Source of the DNA: Zantedeschia hybrid cultivar
Taxonomy: Eukaryota > Streptophyta > Magnoliopsida > Alismatales > Araceae
Assembly: GCA_030544215.1 (NCBI GenBank)
Contig: JARZZO010000001.1
Coordinates: forward strand, 38,839,670 to 38,903,669
Length of the DNA: 64,000 nucleotides
Direction of reading: 5' to 3'
Shown here: in pieces, positions 36,087 through 45,240 of the stretch
How positions within the stretch are numbered: position 1 is the stretch's first letter
Layout of the letters: each line of letters begins with the position of its first letter
Notes under the pieces: model-generated
Seen by the model: the letters and a program-made list of their open reading frames with translations, nothing else
What the model was told of the DNA's origin: nothing
The model's database searches: none
Program-made: the position numbers and the translations under genes

Positions 36087-36789
36087 TTGTTTTTTTTTCT
36101 TTTCCATGTAAAGTGGGATGGAAATCATTCCTTGTAAACTTTCAGCACATTATAAAGAGAATCTTATATCATATCCCCCTTTCAATGAATGCCATGCTTG
36201 AATTTCTCTTCTTTTTTTTATTCACTTTACCGACCCAAGTGCCCTTTCGGGTTTTCACCGGAGTCGGCCCCCTCTTAGTTTTGTCCGTGTACCCTTTCGG
36301 GTTTTCACACGGCGGGGTTCCCGATTTTGCCTGTAGCGCCCTTTCGGGTTTTCACCACAGCCGGGTATATAGCCCTTGTTTCCCTTGACCGCAGAAGGTA
36401 CGATCAAGTCCGGCGAGGCATCTTTATTTTTAAGCCCCTTTTGATTTTTCTCTCATTTTTTTTTTATCCCTCTCTCCCCTTGTTGTAAATGAAGTAAGTG
36501 AAGTATGCATCCATGGTAACTGCAAAGCTGAAAGGAAAATATTTCAAATGAAGATGACTTAACGATGTTTATTGGCTTCCATAACTAATAATGTTATGGG
36601 GATTATTGAAGCTTAAAAAGGAAGGACAGAGTGAGAGGGGCAATGAATACCTCAATAACTTGTTTATTGAAAATGGCACAAATCGTAAGGGTCTGAGCCT
36701 TTATTGGGGTGGCAAAGATCGTAAGGATCTTAACCACTATGAAGGGTGGCAATAGACCGAAAGGGTCTACGCCATGCAAATCCTAAGTA
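36087..36789 (+). other. Downstream region of the antisense gene with CCCTTTCGGG repeats
   Basis: There is no recognised domain, although the frame from the coiled-coil exon stays open to 36388. Three copies of CCCTTTCGGGTTTTCAC lie at 36242, 36292 and 36339 (spacing 50 and 47 bp). Each contains a small CCC-TTTC-GGG hairpin. The rest (36390-36789) is unique-looking AT-rich sequence and may hold the 3' end of the antisense transcript. Confidence 0.5.
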
Positions 36790-37062
36790 CCAACGACGGA
36801 CTCATAGGTTTTTGGTCGTGGTAACATAGGTATGATTTGAAATGCATGAACCCAGAATAGTTCAAGCGGACTCATAGGTTTGTAGCCCGAAGTAGACAGG
36901 GGTGTTTGAATGATGCAAACCTATATACCTAGGTCATGAGGATCCTAATTATCAATGACGGGCTTAAAGTCTTTTGGTCATGATAACTAGGAGTGATTTT
37001 GAATAGATGAACCCTAACTACCAAAGCAGACTCATAGGTTTGTAGCCGAGGTAGATAGGGAG
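36790..37062. repeat. Imperfect tandem duplication, about 158-bp unit
   Basis: Two copies of a block running from 'cgacgg' through 'tttggtcgtggtaac' to 'gactcataggtttgtagcc' and 'agtagacaggg' begin at about 36792 and 36952. The 'gactcataggttt' core recurs at 36799, 36869 and 37028. It lies in the hypervariable part between integrase and 3' LTR. Confidence 0.6.
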
Positions 37063-37612
37063 TACGGAGTACTCTGCACAGAGACCCAGTAATTTCGGGG
37101 ATGGCGGAGTCACGAGGGACCCAGGCCATCAGCCGGTGCGACGTAGTCGTTGAAGACCCTGGTCGACTTACTTTGCTTTGATTTGAATTTACTTGATTGG
37201 TGACGGAGTACTCCTCTCGGAGATCCGGTCTTTCGGGGATGATGGAGTCATGAGGGACCCAGGCCATCAGCCGGTGCGACGTAGTCATTGAAGACCCCGG
37301 TCCACTTACTTTGCTTTGCTTTGAATTTGCTTGATTTTTGACGGCGTACCCCTCTTGGAGACCCGGTCTTTCGGAGATGACGGAGTCACGAGGGATCCGG
37401 GCCAGCCACCGGTGCGACGTAGTCGTTGAAGACCCAAGTCGACTTACTTTGCTTTGCTTTTGCATTTGCTTGATTGTTGACGGAGTACCCCTCTCGGAGA
37501 CCCGGTCTTTCGGGGATGACAGAGTCACGAGGGACCCGGGCCAACCACCGGTGCGACGTAGTCGTTGAAGACTCTGGTCGACTTACTTTGCTTTGCTTTG
37601 CTTGCACTTGGA
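37063..37612. repeat. Tandem array, about 138-bp unit, four copies
   Basis: CGGTGCGACGTAGTC occurs at 37134, 37272, 37410 and 37549, spacing 138, 138 and 139. Each unit also carries 'ctcggagaycc', 'tttcggggatga', 'agtcacgaggga' and a TTTGCTTTG tail. The long - strand frame at 36929-37528 is a by-product of the repeat length being a multiple of three. Satellite-like arrays in this region are known for plant Tat/Ogre elements. Confidence 0.85.
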
Positions 37613-38830
37613 TTTGTCCTTGGGCTTAAAATTGAGTAGCGGTGCTGAATGTACCAGTCCATCTTCTTTGTTTTGAATTTACTTTGAACTTGGGTAGTAG
37701 AGTCTAGTAGGACCCACGACGGCTTGTATTTGAATCTTGAACTTGAATTTAAGCTTGGATTTGTGCGGTGGGTCTTGTTGACTCAAGCCGATTTGAATTT
37801 GAGCTTGAATGGTGAAGTCGAATGAGCCCGGGCCATTTTTCCTATTTTATGCTTGGATGGCGGAATCTAGTAGGACACATGCCGATTTGCATTTGGATTT
37901 GATTTTGAACTTGAGCGGCAGAGTCTTGCTGACTTGGGCCGATTTGCATTTGAACTTGAGCCTGGATTTAGGCTTGGTTTATTGTATTTGAACTTCAATT
38001 GGGGCTTTGAATTGGCATTTTGAATGGCGGGATCGAATGAACCCAAGCCATTCTCTTGCTTTCAACTTTGCTTTACTCTTGGATTTTGAATTTGAATTTG
38101 AGTTTGAACTTAAGCAGCGGGTCCTGTTGACCCAAGCTGACTTATCTTGAACTTAAGATTTGAATAGCGGGGTCGACTAGACCCAAGCCATCTTCTTTTG
38201 CCTTCAAATTTGCTTTAAACTTGGATTTCAAACTTGAATCTAAGCAGCGGGTCCTGTTGACCCAAGCTAACTTATACTTGAATTTGTGCTTGCTCTTGGG
38301 CTGGAGCTTTGAATTTGAACTTGAATTTGAGCTTAAATTTAGATTTAAGCAGCGGATCCTGTTGATCCAGGCTACCTCTTACTTGGATTTAAGCTTGATT
38401 TGGAACTTGAACTTGAATTTTGAATTTGAGTTTAAGCTTGAATTTGAGCTCGAATTTGAACAGGAGCTTTGAATTTGGACTTATATTTGAGCTTGAATTT
38501 AAGCGGCGGGTCTTGTTGACTCAAGCCAATTTGCCTTTGAACTTCAGCTTGCCCTTCAGGCGGAGCTCTGGGTTTGAATTCGAATTTGAATTTTGCTCCT
38601 AAGCTGACGCTTTGGTTCTTGAACTTTGAACTTGAATTCGGAATTTGATTTTATGCTCGAGTTTGAACTGGAGCTTTGAACTTGAGTGGCAGAGCCTTGC
38701 TGACCCAGGCCAGTCTATACTTGACTTTGAGCTTGTATTTGAATTTGTGCTTGAATTTGAGTTTGTATTTGAATTTGGACTTGAATGGCGAGGTCCAACA
38801 GGACTCATGCCATCTTTTTTGTTTCTTTGA
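37613..38830. repeat. Degenerate low-complexity array (TTGAATTTGAGC-like)
   Basis: About 1.2 kb is built from TTTGAACTTGAATTTGAGCTT-type hexamer variants, punctuated at roughly 90-160 bp by 'gcggcgggtcttgttgacccaagcc'-like blocks (37760, 37915, 38113, 38245, 38350, 38500, 38690). The resulting frames are runs of L, N, E and F residues without domain content, so I do not call genes here. Confidence 0.8.
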
Positions 38831-39336
38831 AGCTTCTTGCCCCCTGTTCATTGAAGAGACAAGGTTGCAAGACATATGCATGTTTATATCAAACAATTTC
38901 AGAATCGAAAAGCATCATCGATTTAGATTGATTTTATTGAAAACTTCGACCAATTATAAAACGGGAAGCGGGAAATGATTTATACTCCCTCCGCACCGGG
39001 TTTGCCTAAGCACCATTGCCCGACTAGCGGGATAGTCATGCCAACTTTTTTCTTTTTCTTTCTTTTTCAATGGCATTTCGTCATTGGCAACCCATGAGGT
39101 GCTTTGGGGAGGCTTCGTAAAACCTTTTGGAGCCTCTTCAATGTCCTTGGCTCATATGGGCAGGTTAATTTTTCCATGCCATTTAAGATTTATAGTCTCA
39201 GGGGAATACATCTCGAGAACTGGATGATTTCTTTTGATTGTCTTCATGGTGATCAAATCCACACCGTAGATAGTGCTTCATATATTTTTTCAACCTTCGC
39301 TTGGAAAGCACGGAGGTGGCGCATGATAACGCTTCA
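38831..39336 (-). other. pol: End of integrase reading and spacer of the giant element
   Basis: On the - strand the integrase reading resumes just left of the solo LTR (39331 downward) with a short His/Pro-rich stretch. It soon meets stops, although coding-like residues continue to about 39060 (for example 'LKRLQKVLRSLPK'). The rest to 38831 is non-coding. The + strand frame at 39104-39397 crosses the LTR boundary and is spurious. Confidence 0.5.
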
Positions 39337-41687
39337 TGTAACGATCCGCCACCCTATAATCGGGGATCCGATTATTAAATGGGTACCGAATCATTAATTT
39401 GGAACCAAACCAGGATCTAAGTAAGTCTGGGAAATAAATAATAAACTAAGCTAAACATTCACATCGCATTGGATTGAAAGGAAAAAGTAGGAATTAAAAG
39501 TTATTACAGTGTGACTCGATACAACAAATAATTACATACTCCAACAGAAAAGGAATAATTATACATACAGGCCAGAAATAAAATAACAACTACGTCGGGG
39601 CATACCCCGGAACAACAGCTGACGGCGCTCAACACACAGCCGCACTCCCCTCGCTAGGTCTGCCAGGAGTCCTCACCTGAAAACCGCAGGGGTGAGTCTC
39701 AAAGAAAAGACCCAGTAGGGATCCTTCGATCCCTACTGCCCACGCACACACCCACAAGTGTAAAATACAGCTGAAGGTAAAGTAACAAGCACAGTGGTAA
39801 TTACTATTCCTAAATCTCGATGTGAATCACATGCAGTCGAAATGTATTAAACATGCATATTTCTAAACCAGTCTACTAGGGAACCGACAACCGACATCTC
39901 GATAGTACACGCCAACCACACAACGATGGTGGGAAAAAACACCGACCCGCTGAGACCAAACAGTAACCCCTCGGATAGCACTCTAGCTACTCCGGCCCAA
40001 CTGGCTCAGGTGGTTACTCCTTCCTTCAGCATGAGTGACACTCCGAAAGTACCACACCCACACCGGTACTAGCTGACCCCGGGGTTCACCAGGTGACCCT
40101 CTCTCACTAGGCTTCACCCGCCCACGCCCCCACCGGCGCTGTGCTCCACCCACACCAGCACAGGGTGATAAAGCGCTACAACTGTCACTCCAGGTCCACA
40201 GTAACACAAAACCCGGCGCAGTGCGATCCGGTCACGTGAAAAGTCCGCGGTCGCACGACACACAACGCAGTGCCATCCGGTCATGAAGAATCCATCATCA
40301 TCGAGTACACTAAAAGCATGCATTAACCAACTATCTAGCAGTGTGAACACGTTTTACTGGCATGAATTAGTGTAGTTCTGTCTTGAATCGCGTCGCCCAA
40401 GGCCGACGCCATTCAAGCACCCTATACTGGTTCATGAAATACCGGCCTCAGAATATGGCCTAAAAGGCGTCGACACCAGAGGTCGCCTTTTAAAAGGCGT
40501 CAACATCCTCAGACGCCAATAACACAGAAGTCCAGGATTCGCGGAAAACGTTAATCGGGGGATTTCTGCCTTAAAAGGCGTCATGGTGACCCGACGCTAT
40601 TACAAATCGCGTCGCTAACACATGACGTCTTTTAGTCCCAGAATCCCCGAACTGACAGAGCCTGAGTGGAACGATTCCTGCCTAAAAGGCGTCATGATGG
40701 CCCGACGCCCTTCAAAAAAGCGTCGTCCATGCACGACGTCTTTTAACGCCAGGAGCCAGGTCTGTCTCGAGCCCGAGGGCTCCCCTTTTCACCCCCAAAA
40801 ATCCCAAAATCGCCCAAAAACAGAGGAGAAAGAGAGGCAAACCAAACCATCATAAACCCACATTCATAGAGATCCCCCATTCCATCAAGAAGAGCTCCTA
40901 AACATGCTTATTCTACCCCAAAACCATAGATCTAAAACATGCTTTAAGAGGGAGAACATGGTTTTAACATAGAATACTATGGGAATCGTCACCCTACCGG
41001 TTACTTGAACTCCTCCAAGCTGCAAGCCGTCCACCCGTCTCGCCCCACGCCGCCGCCGGTACCGCCATGGTCGTCCTTACTCCACCGGGACGTCGGCCGC
41101 CGTCCGGAGAGTAAACGCCGCGGAGGAAGTGGAGGTGGTAGTGGTGGGAGCTAGGTGGGTGATGGAGTGGAGGGAAAGACGAAGTGGTGGGAGGAAAAGA
41201 GGGAGGAGAAGGGGTCGTCGCCGGAGTCGCCGGAAGGGAGGAGAGAAAGAGAGAAGGAAGAAAAATGAGGGAAAGAAAGAGGGCTCGCGGGGTTAACCAG
41301 AGACTGGCTAAAACGCGTCGATATAGATGGACGCCAATCAGATGACGTGACGGCCGCTCTGATAAAACTCTGAAATGCGTCGTTCCGTCAAGACGCCGTT
41401 CATGAGACATGTCAGGGCCGTACTATGACAACCCAGAGTCGCAGTCTGAAAGGTGTCGTCCCACGCGGACGCCGTTCAGACGACACGACAGGGCCGAACA
41501 CTCGCGACCCAAGGCCAGCCCACGTGGCATCCACGTGGCACAATCTAAAACGCGTCTGCCACGCCGGACGCCGTTTAAACCGCGTCGAGCAGGCTCGACG
41601 CGAAACAGAACAGGGTCCCAGCCCCGCTAGGGCCTGAACTACAGGGTCTGACCCCGAAAACCGGATCCGAAGATCTCAATCCTTACA
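39337..41687 (-). mobile_element. Family-S solo LTR, 2351 bp, TSD CTTCA, in the giant element integrase
   Basis: Reverse orientation: it starts TGTAACGATC at 39337 and ends CAATCCTTACA at 41687. Perfect CTTCA duplications lie at 39332-39336 and 41688-41692. Inverted repeats with 10-bp spacers are seen at about 40385-40420, 40462-40515, 40722-40750 and 41445-41482, and a short-loop palindrome at 41581-41602. It cuts the C-terminal end of integrase; the flanking codons stay in frame once it and one TSD are removed. It shows that family S was active after the giant element inserted. Confidence 0.92.
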
Positions 41688-41692
41688 CTTCA

Positions 41693-42977
41693 TATGTTTT
41701 CCATTTAAGGGAGGAAACTGCACTTCTCCCTTATGATTGGTGAGGGTGTATGCTCCTCCTTCATAAACAGTTTTGACGACATAGGGGCCGATCCAATTAC
41801 TGGTCAACTTCCCTTTTGGATTTGACGCCATGACTTCTCTTCTTTTGACCATAACTAGGTCTCCTTTCTTGAAGGCTCTTTCTTTGACTAGTTTATCAAA
41901 TGCTCGAGCCATGCGAGCTTGATATATCTAGATATTTTGTTGGGATTGAAGTATGTCGCCTTCCAAGGCTAATAACTCCTCGAGCCACCTTTCTGCATTT
42001 GATTGATTTCCTTTGATAAGCCCCTACTCTAAGGCAATGCGCATAGAGGGGACTTCGAATTCAATTGGCACGACTGCCTCTGACCCATATACTAAGGAAT
42101 AGGGAGAACAGCCTGTTGGAGTTTTGTATATGGTTCTGTAAGCCCATAATGCTTCATACATCCTTTCTTCCCAGTCTTTCTTAGTTGAATTGACTGTCTT
42201 TGCTAGAAGGTTGCATAAGGTCCTGTTAAAGGCTTCTGCTAACCCATTGGCTTGTGGATTGTAGACTATAGAGATCCTCCAATCAATTTTGAATTTCGCA
42301 GCTAGCTTGTATATGATTTGATTTCGGAAGCATGTTTCATTATCTGAAATGATCTGACTGGGTGCACTATATTAGAACAACATATCTTGGCGGAGGAACC
42401 TTTCAACGGCTGCCCCGGTGACTTCTCTTAATGCTGCTGCTTCGGCCCATCTGGAAAAATAATCCGCGGTGGCTAGAATATACTTAGCACCTCTTGAGGA
42501 GGGTATGAATGGACCGACAACATCCATGCCCCATTCGGCAAAAGGCCATGATGGTGCTGTAGGGTGCAAGGGCACCGGAGGTTTTCTTGGAATTGGGCCA
42601 TGTTCCTGGCATTTATGACATGATTTGGCATATTGCGCACAATCATCGAACATTGTGGGCCAGTAGTAGCCCAATTGTTTGAGTTGATTTTTCATCATGG
42701 GGCCAGACTGGTGAGCACCACAGACCCCGGCATGTATTTCCCTCAAGGCTTCAGCTATCTTTGTTGGTGACAGACATCTGAGGAGAACTTTTCTTTTGCC
42801 GTCATATGTCACTCGAAAGAGAGTGTCTCCTTTGTATTCATATGAATCCTTAATTCGGATCAGTTTAGCACACTTCATTCGGGTGCTTGGCAATATTTTA
42901 TGCTTGAACCAGTCGAGAAGCATTTCCCTCCAATCAGGCTTATCGGCTTCTTCCACTGCACATACTTCTGTTTGCAT
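41693..42977 (-). pseudogene. pol: Giant element integrase
   Basis: The 42372-42977 frame has the zinc-binding HHCC region ('HAGVCGAHQSG' ... 'CHKCQEHG') and the first catalytic Asp in 'WGMDVVGPF'. The core continues in broken form from 42371 to about 41913, with stops at about 42371, 42028 and 41930. The 41676-41912 frame holds the C-terminal DNA-binding part with 'GDLVMVKRRE' and 'NWIGPYVVKTVYEGGAYTL'. Integrase would insert the cDNA into host DNA. Stops and the solo-LTR insertion make it non-functional. Confidence 0.85.
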
Positions 42978-43526
42978 TTATATTTCTTCTCCCAACACAG
43001 TTGGTAACAATCTTCTGTTCTTGACCCATATTTCAAGGGACCCTTCTAGCGGCAGAGCCAGAGAACTTGCTAATTTAGCCAGAGCATCAGCTTGAGCATT
43101 TGCACTGCGGTTGATATGGTTGATTTCAAAGAAATAGAATCTTTGTATCAGCTTGAAGGCCCTTTTGTGATAAGGAATCAACTCGGGCTTTTTGACATCA
43201 TATATTCCTTTGACTTGGTATATAATCAACATTGAGTCTCCATGGACTTGAATCATTTGAAAACCCATATCCAGAGCAACTTCCAGGCCAACTATCAAAG
43301 CTTCATATTCAGCTTCATTGTTGGTGTATGGCTTAGTTAAGGAACATGAGGTATGCAGAACCTCGCTTTCTAGAGATATCAGGACAATGCCTGCCCCGGC
43401 CTTTGTAGTGAATGTATCATCTTGTGCAATTGCTGAACGGGAGACCCCGCCAAAATATAGTTGCCATATCTTTTGTTCTGTATGGTTAGCTTCTAATGTT
43501 TCTTCATCTGGCAGGTCGGTGACCAA
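42978..43526 (-). CDS. pol: Archaeal-type RNase H (aRNH) domain of the giant Tat-like element
   Basis: The frame is intact for 182 codons. Features are 'WQLYFGGVSRS' (first acidic position altered from the usual Asp), 'GAGIVLIS', 'TNNEAEYEALIVGLEVA' (catalytic Glu context), 'VHGDSMLIIYQVKG' (catalytic Asp) and 'NAQADALAKLAS' (last catalytic Asp). A second RNase H of this type after the normal gypsy RNase H is diagnostic of the plant Tat lineage (Ogre, Retand, Grande). It is part of a polyprotein and shares a start with no independent signal. Stops separate it from its neighbours, so the polyprotein is dead. Confidence 0.85.
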   Translation of the reverse strand: MVTDLPDEETLEANHTEQKIWQLYFGGVSRSAIAQDDTFTTKAGAGIVLISLESEVLHTSCSLTKPYTNNEAEYEALIVGLEVALDMGFQMIQVHGDSMLIIYQVKGIYDVKKPELIPYHKRAFKLIQRFYFFEINHINRSANAQADALAKLASSLALPLEGSLEIWVKNRRLLPTVLGEEI

Positions 43527-43529
43527 CGG

Positions 43530-43943
43530 TTAATCTTCTGACACTAGATGTGCTGCAAAGAAGTCTGCAATGGCTTGACCTTTGATGGCTTTCTGAGGGA
43601 CATATTTGATGTCGAACTCCATGAGGAGGATTGCCCATTTGCCCAAACGACCCTTCAAGGCTGGTCGATTGAGAATATATTTGAGAGGATCAGCCCTAGA
43701 GATGAGCTGGATTTCATGTGATAGCATATAGTGCCTGAGTCTTTTAGCTGCAAAGACCAGGGCTAAGCATATCTTTTCAATAAGTGAGTACTGGAGTTCA
43801 GCCCCGATCAGCCTTCTGCTTAAGTAATGTAGTGCTTGCTCTTTGCCTTCTTCATTGTCTTGTGCCAGCATTGCCCCCAGAGAAGTCTCCTGAGCGGCGA
43901 TATAGAAGATTAATGACTGGCCTTTGATAGGTGCCCCCAGCAC
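43530..43943 (-). CDS. pol: gypsy RNase H domain of the giant element
   Basis: The 137-residue open stretch includes 'LIFYIAAQETSLGAMLAQ', 'QALHYLSRRL', 'YSLIEKICLALVFAAKRLRHY' and 'ILLMEFDIKYVPQKAIKGQ', the normal RNase H1-like region following a Ty3/gypsy RT. It removes genomic RNA from the RNA-DNA hybrid. It ends in TAA at 43530. The reading upstream toward RT is interrupted near 44000. Confidence 0.85.
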   Translation of the reverse strand: MLGAPIKGQSLIFYIAAQETSLGAMLAQDNEEGKEQALHYLSRRLIGAELQYSLIEKICLALVFAAKRLRHYMLSHEIQLISRADPLKYILNRPALKGRLGKWAILLMEFDIKYVPQKAIKGQAIADFFAAHLVSED

Positions 43944-44000
43944 GGGTGGCGATACAAGGTATTGCTTGATTTTCTCGAGCGCATTTTGATATTCATCATC

Positions 44001-45240
44001 CTATATGAATGGGGCATCTTTCTTCATTAATTTAGAGAAGGGTTCACACCGTTCGGCTAGGTTGGATATGAACCTTCGAATGTATGCGAGCCGTCCCTGA
44101 AGGGACTGCAGCTCTTTGAGATTCTTCGGAGGCGGAAGCTCCTGGATTGCTTTGATTTTGACTGGGTCTATTTCAATGCCCCTATATCTGACAATAAAGA
44201 CTAGAAATTTGCCACTTGAAACCCCTAAGGCACACTTCATGGGGTTCATTTTCAAGCTATATTGCCTCATCCTTTCAAATATGGTGCGGAGATCTTGCAT
44301 ATGATCTTCCTTTTTCTTGGTTTTGACAACTAGGTCATCAATATAACATTCAACTTGTTGATGAAGGAATTCATCAAATATCTTGGTCATTGCTCTTTGG
44401 TATGTTGCACCGGCGTTCATGAGGCCAAATGGCATTCTTTTGTAGTGGAAGATTCCTTTAGGCTCACTTTGTTTGTGGAATAGGGCAAGAATAACTGGTA
44501 TAAAGGCCCTATTCTGATTTGGTTGAGGGAATGCCTAATTCCTCAAATTCCCCCAACTCCCCAAACCTACCTGGAATATCTAATTCCCCTAATTCTCTCA
44601 ATTTTACCTTTTATTTCACTTCTTATTCCACTTATTCCTACCAAATCACTTGGAATAGCGCAGTATAATTCTTCTTATTCTGGGTGGAATACCAATAACT
44701 TACCAAATCAAAATACTTCTTATTCTGGTTTAAGAAATTCCCAAAACCTTATTCTGATTTAAGTTATTCTGCAAACAAAGTGAGCCTTAGGAGTTCTGAA
44801 GGCAGTATGGATCTTATCCTTGTCAGCCATCCATATCTGATTATATCCCGATGATCCATCCATAAAAGACAAGGCTTCATGTCCTGTGGTGGCATCGACC
44901 ATAATTTCGGTAACAGGCACTGGGAAGTCATCCTTTGGGCATGCCTTGTTTAGATCTCTGAAGTCTACACATTCTGATCTGCCCATTCTTCTTTTTGACT
45001 GGAACAATATTTGCCAGCCATGTTGTATATTGATTTTCTTGTATGAAGCCAACATCAATTAACTTGTCAACTTCAGCATTGATTTCATTTATCAGCTCTG
45101 GCCTCATTCTTCTCGGAGCTTGTTTGATTGGCTCGATGGCTGGGTCAATGGCCAGCTCATGTTGAGCTACTTCTGGATCTAACCCAGGTATTTCTTTATA
45201 GGACCAGGCAAAACAATCCTGGAATTCCCTCATAAGCGAA
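44001..45240 (-). pseudogene. pol: Giant element reverse transcriptase, split by a MITE
   Basis: N-terminal part: 'DCFAWSYKEIPGLDP', 'HELAIDPAIEPIKQAPRR' and 'WLANIVPVKKKNG' (45233 to about 45000). A frameshift near 44980 is followed by 'CVDFRDLNKACPKDDFP' and 'MDGSSGYNQI'. After the MITE (44461-44786) come 'MPFGLMNAGATYQRAM', the catalytic 'ECYIDDLVVKTK' (YIDD) and 'PPPKNLKELQSLQGRL'. It would copy element RNA into DNA; the frameshift, the MITE and a stop at 44001 disable it. Confidence 0.88.
44461..44786. mobile_element. Tourist/Harbinger-like MITE, 326 bp, TSD TTA
   Basis: Terminal inverted repeats are GGCTCACTTTGTTTG at the left and its complement at the right. It is flanked by TTA at 44458-44460 and 44787-44789, the PIF/Harbinger target. 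The interior is AT-rich with CTTATTC and CCCAAC motifs and no coding sequence. Removing it with one TTA restores the RT reading frame exactly. It is related to 20836-21111 in terminus and composition but differs at several TIR positions. Confidence 0.88.

Noticed and set aside
36929..37528. 199-codon open frame on the - strand
   Set aside because: It is created by the 138-bp tandem repeat, whose unit length is a multiple of three. The protein is a repeat of the same segment and matches no family.
38221..38978. Several open frames rich in Leu, Glu, Phe and Asn
   Set aside because: They are translations of the TTGAATTTGAGC low-complexity array on either strand.
39104..39397. 97-codon + strand frame
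   Set aside because: It runs across the boundary of the solo LTR at 39337 and overlaps the integrase reading on the other strand, so it cannot be an ancestral gene.
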